DNA of 64,000 nucleotides from Nicotiana tabacum (lineage: Eukaryota; Streptophyta; Magnoliopsida; Solanales; Solanaceae), in the NCBI RefSeq assembly GCF_000715075.1, contig NC_134087.1, forward strand, positions 110,647,161 to 110,711,160, in the 5' to 3' direction. Shown piece after piece: positions 24,557 through 35,458 of this stretch. The notes beneath the pieces are model-generated. The model had not been told where the DNA came from. It saw nothing but the letters and a program-made list of their open reading frames with translations, and searched no databases. Numbering within the stretch: position 1 is the stretch's first letter; each line of letters starts with the position of its first letter. Made by a program: the position numbers and the translations under genes.

Positions 24557-25560
24557 ATGTCAGTAACCAAACCCGACATACAAGTGGAGGCCATTAAAGA
24601 CCTGGATATCATAGAAGCTTGCAAGGTAACCATAGAGGATCTTGATCCCGTCCAATTAGATGACACCGATAGCACAAAAAAGGCTTATGTTGGACACAAC
24701 CTCTCGGAGCCAGGTAAGTTTCGTGAATTTTTAACTAACAACGCCAATTTGTTTGCTTTCTCCCACTCAGATATGCCAGGAATCCCAAGGGATATCGCCA
24801 CTCACAGATTGAATGTCGACCCACTTTATCCTCCGGTACGGCAAATTAGGAGAAAGTTCAATGCCTCAATCAATAAGGCGGTCAGCGAGGAGGTGGATAA
24901 ATTACTCGCCAACAGTTCCATCAGAGAATCGAAATACCCCCAATGGGTCGCCAATGTGGTCATGGTCAAAAAGAAGAATGGGAAATGGCGAATGTGTGTT
25001 GACTTCACCGATCTGAACAAAGCATACCCGAAGGACTCCTTTCCATTACCTCACATCGACCAACTTATTGATGCGACAGCGGAGCACGAACTACTGAGCT
25101 TCTTGGACGCCTACTCCGGTTACAACCAAATTCTAATGGCTGAAAAAGATCAAGAAAAGACAACTTTCATCACTCACCAAAGAACGTACTGCTATAAAGT
25201 GATGCCATTCGGGATCAAGAATGTAGGGTCCACGTACTAGAGGTTAGTCACCAAAATGTTCAAAGAACAACTCGGCAAGACCATGGAGGTTTACATCGAT
25301 GACATGCTGGTAAATTCGACAAAGAAAGAGGATCACATTGTCCTTCGAGATATTAAGGAAGTACAGGATGAAGTTGAATCCCGAAAAGTGCGCCTTCGGT
25401 GTAACTTCGGGAAAATTCCTTGGTTTCATCATGTCACAAAGGGGAATCGAAGTCAACCCAGATCAAATCAGGGCCATCAACGCAATACTAGAGATACTGA
25501 CCAGCAAAAAGCAGGTGCAAAAGCTAACAGGGTGAATAGCCACCCGATTAAGGTTCATTT
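24557..25560 (+). pseudogene. Tat-lineage reverse transcriptase
   Basis: The blocks LFAFSHSDMPGIPRDIATHRL, QIRRKF, WVANVVMVKKKNGKWRMCVD, FPLPHIDQLIDATAEHELLS, FLDAYSGYNQI and YKVMPFGIKN are followed by the catalytic YIDD (VYIDDMLV, about 25291-25314), which is intact. A TAG at 25238 stands where the family has Gln. A one-base frame change near 25340-25370 splits the thumb region (MKLNPEKCAFGVTSGKFLGF). The enzyme would copy the element RNA to cDNA in the particle. Confidence 0.85.
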
Positions 25561-25569
25561 CACGATCCT

Positions 25570-26080
25570 CGGATAGATGCCACAAATTCTCCAATGTGCT
25601 GAGAAAAGACCACGGGATGCAATGGAACAAAGAATGTATTGTTGCCTTGAGAAAACTGAAAGCGTATCTATCCTCGCCACCATTACTCGTCAAAGCGGAC
25701 CTAGGTGAATGTCTACTTGTGTATCTAGCAGTTTCCGAAGTTGCGGTAAGTGCAGTCTTGTTCCGTAAAAATAAAGGTACACAATCTCCGATTTACTATA
25801 TCAGCAAAACTTTAATTGATGCCGAGACGAGGTAGCCTCACCTTGAAAAGCTAGCTCTGGCATTGGTCGTGGCTTCACGGAAGCTTAGACCGTACTTTCA
25901 ATGTCACCCCATAAAAGTGGTGACAACCTTCCCCCTAAGGGGTATCCTACACAAACCCGAACTATCGGGTAGACTTGCCAAATGGGCCATAGAACTAAGT
26001 GAGCACGACATAACGTACCATCCACGAACTTCCATTAAGTCGCAGGTGCTCGCTGACTTCACCGCTGATTTTAGCACAGA
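25570..26080 (+). pseudogene. Tat-lineage gypsy RNase H
   Basis: The polymerase-linked RNase H covers WNKECIVALRKLKAYLSSPPLL, LVYLAVSEVAVSAVLFR, PIYYISKTLIDAETR, then after a TAG at about 25833 LEKLALALVVASRKLRPYFQ, LSGRLAKWAIELSEHDI and QVLADFTADF. The usual catalytic Asp of gypsy RNase H is not obvious in the LYLAVS position, as is common in Tat elements that carry a second RNase H. Confidence 0.75.
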
Positions 26081-26109
26081 AATATTGCCCGAGGTAGAAC
26101 AGGAAGCAC

Positions 26110-26580
26110 TCTGCACTTCTACGCATACCGACCTCTGGATCCTCTACACCAACAGTGCCTTTAATGCCTCGGGATCGGGACTGGGACTCATCTTCGAGGT
26201 CCCTACAGGCTAAGTAATTCGCCAGTCCATACGATGCCCCGAGATGACTAACAATGAGGCCGAGTATGAAGCTGTGATTGCAGGTTTGAAGTTAGCCCTC
26301 AAATATGGCGCTCGACGACTTGTCCTCCACTGTGACTCTCAACTCGTGGTGAATCAAGTCACCGGGAATTTCCAAATAAAATAGCAGAGACTACAAAGGT
26401 ACCAGGCAGAAATCCACAAACTGCTGCCAGAATTCGACGAATGTCGCCTTGACCAAATACCTAGGGCGCAGAATATTGAAGCAGATGGTCGTGTTAAATT
26501 AGTTGCGACCACCAAGAATATCAACAAGGAAAACGTGGTCACCCTCATTCATTCTGAAATAGACCACATCGAGGTACATT
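26110..26580 (+). pseudogene. Second (archaeal-type) RNase H, hallmark of the Tat lineage
   Basis: WILYTNSAFNASGSGLGLIF, TNNEAEYEAVIAGLKLAL and LHCDSQLVVNQVTGNF are the three catalytic strands of an additional RNase H. This domain next to the integrase is a diagnostic feature of the Tat lineage. In this copy the first catalytic Asp (normally YTDGA) is Asn, and stops occur at about 26212 and 26383. It supports assigning the whole element to Tat rather than Athila or chromoviruses. Confidence 0.8.
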
Positions 26581-26689
26581 CCATAAACTTAACTTGGGAC
26601 TGGCGTAACTGCTTCGCAGCCTATTTGCAGGATGGTACGCTCCCGCAAGATAAAAAAGAAGCCAAAAAACTCCAGGTATAGGAAGCCCG

Positions 26690-27833
26690 ATATAGCCTAG
26701 TAGATGGTGATCTCTACAAAAGAACTTTCAGTGGCCCCCTAGCCAAATGTCTTGGACCACATCAAACAAGACGAGTACTGAAAGAAGTACACGAAGGGCA
26801 CTACGGTGCCCATACGGGAAACTGCGCCCTCGTCCGATGTCTCATCCGCGCCGGCTACTACTGGCCTACCATGAAAAAAGAAGTCGCGGACTATGTTCGG
26901 AGATGCGAGCAATGTTAAAAGTACGCCCCTATGATACATCAATCAGGGGAACTCCTTCATTCCGTCACTTCGCCATGACCATTCATAAAGTGGATGGACA
27001 TAGTCGGCCCCCTCCCAGTAGGACGAGGTAAGGTACGCTTCCTTTTGGTTTTAACTGACTATTTTTCTAAATGGGTAGAAGCAGGTGCATACACTCAGAT
27101 ACGTGAGCAGGAGGTCATCGAGTTCATATGGAAAAACATTATATGCGATTTTGGCTTCCCCAAAGAAATTAACTGCGACAACAGACCTCAGTTCGTCGGA
27201 AAAAGAACGACTGTGTTTTTCAAAAAATGGCACATCAAATGAATACTCTCCACACCATATCACCCTACCGCCAATGGTCAAGCCGAATCCTCCAACAAAG
27301 TAATACTGAATATATTGAAAAAGAATCTTGAGGATGCTAAAGGTCTATGGCCTGAACTACTACCGAAAGTGTTATGGGCATACCGTACTATGCCAAAAGC
27401 TAGCATAGGAGAAACGCCATATTCACTAGTCTGCGGGACTGACGCAGTTATACCCGTCGAAGTCGGAAAACCCAGTTTGAGACACTCCAACGAGAGCGGA
27501 CCAAGCAACGACAAAAGTAGGCTACAAGATCTGGATGAAGTCGAAGAATGGAGAGACATGGCCCACATAAGAATGGTATCCCAGAAACAATAGGCAGAAA
27601 GATACTACAACAAGAGGGCCAAGGTGCGATCACTCAAAGTTGGAGACTACGTCCTCAAGGCCAAAACACAAGCATCAAAAGACCCTAATGAGGGAAAATT
27701 GGGAACGAACTGGGACGGACCATACAAAATCGTAGCTGCAGCAAACAAAGGAGCATTCCAGTTAGAAACAATGGAGGTAAAATTATTCCAAAACAACTGG
27801 AATGTTGCCCACCTCAAGTACTTCCACTTCTAA
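26690..27833 (+). pseudogene. Tat-lineage integrase
   Basis: A zinc-binding HHCC module (VHEGHYGAHTGN then YVRRCEQC) leads into the core with WMDIVGPLP, INCDNRPQFVG and GQAESSNKVI, so all three DDE residues are readable. The C-terminal part has LPKVLWAYRTMPKASIGETPY, SLKVGDYVLK and LGTNWDGPYKIV, ending HLKYFHF at 27831. Stops are at about 26916, 26976, 27240 and 27591. Two of these (26916, 26976) are explained by single transitions from the family's Gln and Trp. Confidence 0.85.
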
Positions 27834-28024
27834 AAGAAGGTGTTACCTAAGTCGTACTCTTTTTCCCTCACCCGGATTTTGTCCCAATCGGGTTTCCCCG
27901 CAGAGGTTTTTAACGAGGCGGCAAGGGAGACGCCTCAAGGATCGAAGTGTTATTCATTACCTCGACCCGTCGACATGGTCTCCGGAATGAAGTAATGAAG
28001 GGACTGGATATAGACAGTCGAATC
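27834..28024 (+). other. Tat-element 3' untranslated start
   Basis: The block with CACCCGGATTTTGTCCCAAT and AGGTTTTTAACGAGGC directly follows integrase. A diverged copy of the same block occurs at about 56480-56540 in the other Tat element, which identifies it as a conserved post-integrase feature of this lineage. No ORF of note. Confidence 0.6.
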
Positions 28025-28184
28025 TCCATTGAATGTGCAGAGTCGACATGTGATTCTCACGAATTTAATCAAATTTCCATTGTATGTGCAAAGTCGACAT
28101 GTGATTCTCACAAAAATTTAGTCAAATCTCCATTGTATGTGCAAAGTCGACATGTGATCCTTACAAGTATATAATTAAACCTCC
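28025..28184. repeat. 51-53-bp tandem repeat, about three copies
   Basis: TCCATTG(A/T)ATGTGCA(G/A)AGTCGACATGTGA recurs at 28025, 28076 and 28129, with the start of a fourth copy at 28182. Each copy contains a SalI-like GTCGAC and the palindrome ACATGT. Confidence 0.9.
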
Positions 28185-29174
28185 ATTGCATAAACAAATT
28201 CATGTTTTCCTACGGGAATACGATAAAAATCTCCAAGAAGAAATGGCCAAGGCCATCGATGACAATATAGGTTCGACCTCGTTCGAACTACAATGGGATT
28301 CTACTTCGACGATAGTACGAAGCAACATCCCAAAGGCCAAGGCCATCGATGACAATATAGGTTTGACCTTGTTCGAACTACAAAGGGATTCTACTTCGAC
28401 GACAGTTCGAAGAAACATCCCAATGGCCAAGGCCATCGACAACAATATAGGTTCGACCACGTTCGAACTACGATGAGATTCTACATCGACGACAGTTCAA
28501 AGCAACATCCCAATGTCCAAGGCCATCGACGACAATATAGGTTCGACTACGTTCGAACTAAGACAGGATTCTACTTCGATGACAGTTCGAAGCAACACCC
28601 CAATGGCCAAGGCCATCGACGACAATGTAGGTTCGACCTCGTTCGGACTACGGCGAGATTCTACTTCGACGACAGTTTGAAGCAACATCCCAATCGCCAA
28701 GGCCATCGACGACAATATAAGTTCGACCTCGTTCGAACGATGAAGGGATTCTACTTCGACGATAGTTCAAAGCAACATCCCAATGGCCAAGGCCATCAAC
28801 GACAATATAGGTTCAACCTCGTTCGAACTACGATGAGATTCTACTTTGACGATAGTTCGAAGCAACATCCCAATGGCCAAGGCCATCGACGACAATATAG
28901 GTTCGACCTCGTTCGAACTACAATGGAATTCTACTTCGAAGACAGTTCGAAGAAACATCCCAATGGCCAAGGCCATCGACGATAATGTAGGTTTGACCTC
29001 ATTCGGACTATGATGGGATTTTACTTTGATAAAAGTTCAAAGCAGCATCCCAATTTCCAAGGCTATCGACAAAAATATAAGTTCGCCCTCGTTTGAACTA
29101 TGATGGGATCCCGCTTCAACGTCAGTTCGAAGCAACATCCCGATAGCCAAGGGCGTCAACAATATCATGGGTTT
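28185..29174. repeat. 90-bp minisatellite, 11 copies
   Basis: GGCCAAGGCCATCGA recurs at 28245, 28335, 28425, 28515 (variant), 28605, 28695, 28785, 28875, 28965, 29055 (variant) and 29145 (variant), every 90 bases with no length change. The unit holds palindromic segments (GGCCAAGGCC, TTCGAAC-type and TTCGA...TCGAA). Since 90 is divisible by three, each frame repeats every 30 codons and long ORFs arise on both strands. Tandem repeats in this 3' region are known in Ogre/Tat elements and can seed satellites. Confidence 0.95.
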
Positions 29175-29289
29175 CGATAAATGCAAGAAAGAACGAGTCG
29201 ACAAAGTAAATTTTACATTATAGCAAAACATTATTTATACTTTCCCCTACAAATGGGCTCAAGTATTCCCCACGCAAAAACCCCTAAAC

Positions 29290-29765
29290 AAAAACAAGTA
29301 CAAACAAAAACTACGCATCATCCCCAATGGGGTAAGCATCTTCGTACCACGAATCTGAAGCAAGGTGGTTTGCATCATCAGAGTTGATATCATCCCCGTC
29401 AGGTGTAAGGGGGTCATACCCGCATGCCTCACGAGCTGCACGAGCCTCGACGTGTACAGCCTGAACCTCCATCTTAGTAGCCCTTCCGTCGGCGTGAAAA
29501 GCCTTATACACATTAATCCGAGCCTCAATGTGGACCCATAACTCGTATAAACGACGGGGCACGACTGAATCGGCTGAGACACGAGACATAGAAGGCTGAG
29601 CATGTCGACTCGCATCCTCCACCCTCAGCAAGGCCATTTGTCCATTTGGTGCAGCTCCGCCTCTAGCTCTTTGACACGCCCTTCGAGCCCTACAACCTGA
29701 CGACCAGAGGCTTCCTTCTCTTAAGTCAACTCCGACCTAGAAATGCGGAGGGAATCTTCCAAATA
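29290..29765 (-). pseudogene. Antisense ORF (aORF) C-terminal part of the Tat element
   Basis: Read on the minus strand it starts in coiled-coil-like sequence (ELTxEKEASGRQVVGLEGRV near 29700) and continues through SRVSADSVVPRRLYELWVH to an acidic end, SDSWYEDAYPIGDDA. One stop (about 29720) and a frame change near 29630 interrupt it. Extra ORFs antisense to gag-pol, between integrase and the 3' LTR, are known in some Tat-lineage elements; their function is unknown. The N-terminal part is missing because the Ogre pol junction lies at 29765/29766. Confidence 0.6.
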
Positions 29766-31148
29766 TACTTAGCTTGTGAACTTTTTGCTCAAATAGTAGA
29801 TTGCCTGTTCCTTCCTCCCGGTCACGTCATGTTGTCCGAGGACACATCCAAAAGAATTCTCCAAGACTGTCAGATATAAGAAAAGAGGCCTTCCTAGTTC
29901 AGGTGGGACCAATACTAGCAGGTTTGACAAGTATTCTTTGATTCTGTTAAAAGCTTCTTCGCACTCGCCTGTCCATTTAATTGCTGCGTCTTTCTTTAAT
30001 ATCTTGAAAATGGGTTCACATGTGGATGTAAACTGGGAAATGAATCGGCTGATGTAGTTCAATCTTCCGAGCAAACTCATAACATCTTTCTTGGTTCTTG
30101 GAGGAGGCAAATCTCGAATGGACTTTATCTTGGTTGGGTCTAACTCGATACCCCTCCGACTAACTATGAATCCCAAAAGTTTGCCAGATGGAACCCCGAA
30201 TGTACATTTGGCTAGATTCAGCTTCAGATCATATTTACGCAGCCGCTCAAAGAATTTTCTCAAATCCCGCACATGGTCATCTTGAGTCTTGGACTTGATG
30301 ATCACGTCGTCCACGTACACCTCTGGTGCATCATATCATGAAAAATGGTGGTCATGGCTCTCATGTAGGTTACCCCGGCATTTTTTAGACCAAAAGGCAT
30401 GACCCTGTAGCAATAGGTTCCCCAAGGTGTTGTAAACGCTGTCTTCTCTGCATCTTCCTCGTCCATTAAGACTTGATGATACCCAACATAACAATCCACA
30501 AAAGACTGTATCTCATGTTTGGCATAGTTGTCAACGAGGATGTGGATGTTTAACAACGGGAAATTGTCCTTAGGACTTGCTTTGTTCAGATCTCTATAAT
30601 CCACACACACTCGGGTTTTCCCGTCTTTCTTTGGCACTGGAACGACATTGGCTAACCAAGTGGTGTATCGAACCACTCGGATCACCCCTGATTTTAATTG
30701 CTTTGTGACCTCTTCTTTAATCTTGTCACTGATATCAGTTTTAAACTTTCTCTGCTTTTGCTGAACAAGGGGATAATCAGGTTAATTTGGCAACTTATGA
30801 ACCACCAAATCAACACTCAGTCCTGGCATGTCGTCATATGACCAAGCAAACACATCTATGAACTCAAACAAAAGTTGGACCAAAGCATCCCTGGTTCTTT
30901 CATTTGCGTGAATGCTTATCATGGTCTCTTGGACCTCTTCTGAATTACCCAAATTTACCGGCTCAATATCATTTAAGTTTGGCTTAGGTATATTCTCAAA
31001 TTGCTCCAATTCTTGGTTTATTTTCCTAAAAGCCTCTTCTTCATCATATTCTGGTTCTTGGTTCATTATTTCACAATTACATAGCGTGTTTGGATTTGGG
31101 CATTAAGTCCGCAAGCATGTCATGTTATTTAAAGCCGCATTATTAGAA
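29766..31148 (-). pseudogene. Ogre RT and start of RNase H
   Basis: After the probable intron the reading continues as NNAALNNMTC, one stop, then EPEYDEEEAFRKINQELEQFE. RT follows: DVFAWSYDDMPGL, WLANVVPVPKKDGKTRVCVD, YRDLNKASPKDNFPL and YRVMPFGLKNAG. A one-base frame change precedes the catalytic VYVDDVIIKSK (about 30315), whose YVDD is intact. The thumb (LNLAKCTFGVPSGKLLGF) and connection are open to IYYLSKKFTS, where homology ends abruptly at 29769. A further stop lies near 30783. Confidence 0.85.
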
Positions 31149-31339
31149 CTGAAAAAAATAGAGAAAAAAATAACAAAAATTAGAAGGAATAAAGAATGAT
31201 GAAATATTGATTTCATTTCATTGAATTTGAAGATAACAGGGTTTACATTGGAAATTAAAAGACAAGAAACTAAAGAAAAACATCCGAGTTACACCTTGGA
31301 ATAACTCGTGATGCAGAAAAGGTGGCAGGACAGGTCTAC
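31149..31339 (-). other. Probable Ogre intron between protease and RT
   Basis: On the minus strand the acceptor ends TTCTCTATTTTTTTCAG after a long pyrimidine tract (31149). A donor GTAGAC at 31339 would remove the TAG that ends the protease ORF and join it in frame to NNAALNNM. An alternative donor GTGTAA at 31294 has a better consensus but leaves the stop. An intron at this place is established for Ogre elements; the exact borders here are inferred. Confidence 0.55.
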
Positions 31340-32500
31340 CGGGACTCCCGCCTGATTGGGAATGGCGTAGCCTTCCAATTCTGCAGTTTGGCATTAGGTC
31401 CCATATACAACACCTCAGTGGTGTTTGAGCCTTCCCCTGGTTGAACCATGTGGGCTTGATACAGTATCTTCCTCATGGCCCCACAGATCTCTTCAATCTC
31501 TTCGGCCATAAAGGCCTCATCCTCTTTTTCTTTATTGTATTTGGGCTTGACAAATGTTTTGTATAGACGCGGCACTGGCTGCGGCAAGACCCATCCATCA
31601 TTATTTCTACCATCCAACCATTTTATATCAGTTGGTGTGGGTCTGAAGCCTACCCCAAAAAACTTTTCACTGGCAGGTAGGGTTATAAGTTCAGCTATTC
31701 CTTGCAATGATTTCCCGAGCCCTTTCCCCAGTTTGAAGCTGCGCCTAATCATTTCCTTAGTGACCATTATTGATGCATTTGAAAGAAAGGGTTGAGGGCA
31801 AGGTTTTCCATAATCGCACTGATCTGCGACCATAATTTCAAAGGCCTGATAAACTATGTGCTCACTCCCCTCTCTTGCTTCAAGAAATGGGACTGATGGG
31901 TCCCGATAAATTGATTGCTCATCTTCCCCGTGGACCACAATCTCTTGATCCTCATGCTCGAACTTCACCATCTGGTGAAGAGTAGAGGATACAGCCCCCA
32001 CTGCATGAATCCACGGCCTCCCCAAAAGAAAGTTGTAGGATGTGTCCATGTCCAGAACCTGGAAGGTTACTTCAAAGTCTACTGGGCTGATGGTTAGAAT
32101 TAGATCAATCTCTCCAATTGTGTCCCTTTTGATACCATTGAAGGCACGTACACAGATATTGTTGGGTCAGATTCTTTCGGTGCCAATTTCCATACGCTAC
32201 AGAGTTGGGAGTGGGCAAATGTCTACCCCAGAGCCTCCGTCCAACATAACCCTTTTCACGTAGTACCCTTCGCATTTGACTGTCAGGTGCAGGTCTTTGT
32301 TATGTGCAGCCCCTTTTGTGGCAAGTCATTTTTTGCTAAAGGAGATCTGGTTGATTGCGAAAAATCTTTCTGCCATTCTCTCCAACTGCTCTACAGAAGT
32401 CTCAACAGGCACATATGTTTCGTTAAGGGTCTTGATCAATACCATTTGATGTTCGGTAGAGTTCATCAACCGAGATAACAAGGAGACTTGTGCGGGAGAT
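31340..32500 (-). pseudogene. Ogre protease with G-patch-like extension
   Basis: Two parts are readable. The retropepsin active site KRVMLDGGSGVDICPL lies at about 32220-32267, with in-frame stops around it (about 32325, 32255-32180). An open segment follows (32049-31336) with YNFLLGRPWIHAVGAVSS. Downstream sits MIRRSFKLGKGLGKSLQGI...FFGVGF, which resembles a G-patch (glycine-rich RNA-binding motif). An acidic tail (EEIEEICGAMRKILYQ) follows. The ORF ends at the TAG next to the probable intron donor. Confidence 0.75.
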
Positions 32501-34900
32501 TTTCGAAGCTAGTCGATCACCTCATAATCCGCCATTTTCATCTTTTGAAAGAAGGCCTCCGCTTCTTTGGCACTCATGGGTTTCTTAGATGGGAAGCACT
32601 TTCTAGTGGCGTTGTTCACCTCTTCCAAATTGAAATACTTTTCAACCGGGTTATTTTCTTGAACTTCTCCTGAGATTTCTTTGCCCTTATAGGTCACCAC
32701 TGATTTGTTGTAATTCCATGGCACAACGGCAGGATCTGTCATGGGCTTCTGTGGCGCGCGGCCAATAACCACGGGCTCACTCAGCCTTGGTGGATTAATT
32801 GGCCCCCATCACATAAGCTCCCTTGAGCACATATATTTGGGTTGTCTTGTTCAACTCAAATCTCCTGGTAGGACTCAAAGTCATTTGCTTTTCCTTGCGT
32901 CCTCGAGGGACATAGAGAACAACATCTTTGGGAGGCGTTGCCCCAGTTTCAACTTCAATTTTCTTCTCTGACTTTGGAGGGGTAGTTTTGTTCTTTTTCT
33001 CCCCTTTTACTTGCTTTGGGGTAGCTTTTGATTTCTTTCCTACATCATCGATGGCAATGATTGCCTTCAACGCTGGGTCAAATTCCTTATCCTCACAAAT
33101 CATTTCGATTACCGGTCCGTTGTTATGGGCCGGTAGTGGGTTGTTAGTCACATTGGGAATATCTCCATCCCTTAGAACTATCTTCCTTTGTTCTATCAAG
33201 TTCTCCATGGCCCTCTTCAGAGTCCAGCAATCATCCGTGTTGTGCCCTTCTGCCCCTAAGTGATAGGCGCATCGGGTACCAGCTCTGTAAGCGGGTGATG
33301 CTGGGTTCTGTCTGGTTTGGGGAACGGGTTGCAACAAACCCATCTGAACAAGTTTGGGGAATAAGCTGGAATAGGATTCACCAATGGGTGTGAAGTTTAC
33401 CCTCTTGGGTGGTTCACGAGGGTGGAAATTGTTTTGTGGAGGCCGGGAGTTGTAGTGGGTTTGGGAAGGAGGCTGGTTTCTAGGAAATGGAGCTTGATTC
33501 CGGTTGGCTTGTTGTTGTGGCCGGACATAAGGTTGAGTATTCATGACCGTGTATGGTTGAGGAGCATAGGCCGCGTCTTGGTAGGGGTAATAGTGTTGTG
33601 GGATCCTTTCTAAGAAAAGGGATCTGGGAGTACGGTGTTTCCTTGCTCCCGACGCTGCCATGGATGTTTCTTCCTTTTTCTTGCCCTTCACTACCCCTCC
33701 AGACCCACCCTGAATGGCTTGGGAGGTAGCTCTGATAGCGGATTGGCTTAGAATTCTACCCGTTTTCAAATCATTTTCAACCATTTCGCCAATCTTGATG
33801 GCTTCAGCGAACGGTTTAGCCATTGCGGACATCATATTTTGGAAGTAGTCAGCTTCCTGGACTTGGAGGAAAACTGTGACCATTTCAATCTCGTCCATCG
33901 GAGGCTTTACCCTGGAAGCCTGCTCACGCCATTTAACTGCGTACTCTCGGAAGCTTTCCGAGGATTTCTTCTTCAAGTTTGTCAATGAGTTCCTATCTTG
34001 AGCAATATCAATGTTGTACTGGAATTGCCTGACGAAATCTCTAGCAAGATCATCCCAGATGTGCCAGCGGGATATATCTTGGTCCATGTACCACTCAGAC
34101 GCAATGCCAAACAGGCTTTCTCTGAAATAGGCCATGAGAAGTTCTTCCTTTCCACCGGCTCCTCGCAGCTGGTTGCAATATCTCTTGAGATGAGCAATAG
34201 GATCACCGTGCCCATCATACTTCTCAAACTTTGGGGTTTTGAATCCCAATAGTAGATGCACGTGAGGGAACATGCATAAGTCAGCATAGGATACACTTTT
34301 ATGTCCACTCAAGTCTTGTATGCTTTTGAGACTCTATTCCATACTCCTCATTTTCCTCGCAATCTCTTCTTGCTCAGGAGTTTTGGTAGTCTTTTCTTGC
34401 CCCGCAGTGAACTCATATCGGGGTGGTTGAGAGTAAGTATAGGTGGGAAACTGTGCAGATTCAAGTGGGAAAGATGGTGTTTGGAAGGTAGAGGATGATG
34501 GGTCAAAGCTGGGCCTGGGCAGCAAAGGATGTGTAGTAGCTGAGCATGGCGGAGCAGTGAAAATAATTGAAGCCGCTCCTGAAGCTAACACCTAGGGGCG
34601 AACCTCAGAAGGTGTTCCAACAAAGTGGGCCGAGATGGTATGATATACGAGTGGGGTATTAGGGTGACTAATCGGGATATTGGAGGTTCCACCTACCCTA
34701 GGAAAAAGCTCGGGAAATCCGGGGATTACACTTGGTGGCTCTCCTCCGTTTGACCAGGCGTCCCACATTTCCATCATGCGAAGACGCAGTAACCTGTTTT
34801 CCTTAGCAACCGCTGATTCTGAAGTTAGGATGCCCGAGATCAAACTCTCATCCGCGATAGGAACTGTTGGCAGAGTGATTTCTGAAAACATTTCAACGCT
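32501..34900 (-). pseudogene. Ogre gag
   Basis: The gag open block is 34312-32795 (505 residues), with upstream in-family sequence from 34891 broken by two stops (about 34592 and 34334). The capsid region reads FKTPKFEKYDGHGDPIAHLK, YFRESLFGIASEWYMDQD, DLARDFVRQFQYN and ESFREYAVKWREQASRVKPP. A proline/glutamine-rich stretch leads to a zinc knuckle CAYHLGAEGHNTDDC (C-x2-H-x5-H-x4-C). The C-terminal end is lysine-rich. It continues into the protease linker (32772-32509) after a stop at 32795. Confidence 0.85.
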
Positions 34901-35458
34901 ACCTTTCGACCTCGTGAAGTATGAATGCGAATCCAGATTACCACAAAACCAACCACCTTACTATAGAACCTGGACCTGATAGTAGACAACCAACTGGTTA
35001 GTTTGAAACAAATAACACATAGGAAATCGCATGTTGGGGTGTGATGCACCTATACAGTTAAACGTGTTTCTACATATTTCACAACGGTTGCATGTTTCAT
35101 CCCAGCTTTGCTTATTTTCCCTAATTTTCTCTTTTTGCCTCATCGGTTATTCCTTATTTTCCTCTCTTCTCTTTCTTATTCTCCTTTTTTTTGTTTTTGG
35201 TTTTTCTTTGACTCTCTTTTCTTTCTTTTTGGTTCTTTCCCTCTTTTACAAAAATCATGACTGGATCCGATGAGGATTGCCTACGTATCACGACACCGCG
35301 CGAATCAAATCATAACGTAGTTCAAGAAGTAAATGCGAAAAATAAAAGGACAATTTTTTGTGTTTTTTTTCAAATTTTCATTTATACAACTTTGCTGAAT
35401 TACAAAAAGACTCGAAACATACCTTTTCTAGGACTTTAAGACTCAGGACATGCCTTTT
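34901..35458 (-). other. Spacer between Ogre ORF1 and gag
   Basis: About 550 bases with no convincing reading frame. A very T-rich stretch (35150-35250 on the plus strand, hence A-rich in the transcript) separates ORF1 from gag. Confidence 0.5.

Noticed and set aside
28185..29174. CRISPR-like array
   Set aside because: The units are contiguous 90-bp tandem copies without unique spacers, in a plant retroelement.
28185..29231. Long ORFs on both strands across the 90-bp array as a repeat-protein gene
   Set aside because: The unit length is a multiple of three and lacks stops, so open frames follow automatically on both strands; no start context or known repeat-protein motif.
29037..29231. Minus-strand ORF at the end of the array as the start of the antisense ORF
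   Set aside because: The antisense ORF ends at about 29290 on the minus strand; this frame is only the repeat unit read in reverse.
33422..34498. Plus-strand ORFs opposite the Ogre gag
   Set aside because: Shadows of the minus-strand gag codons; no independent similarity.
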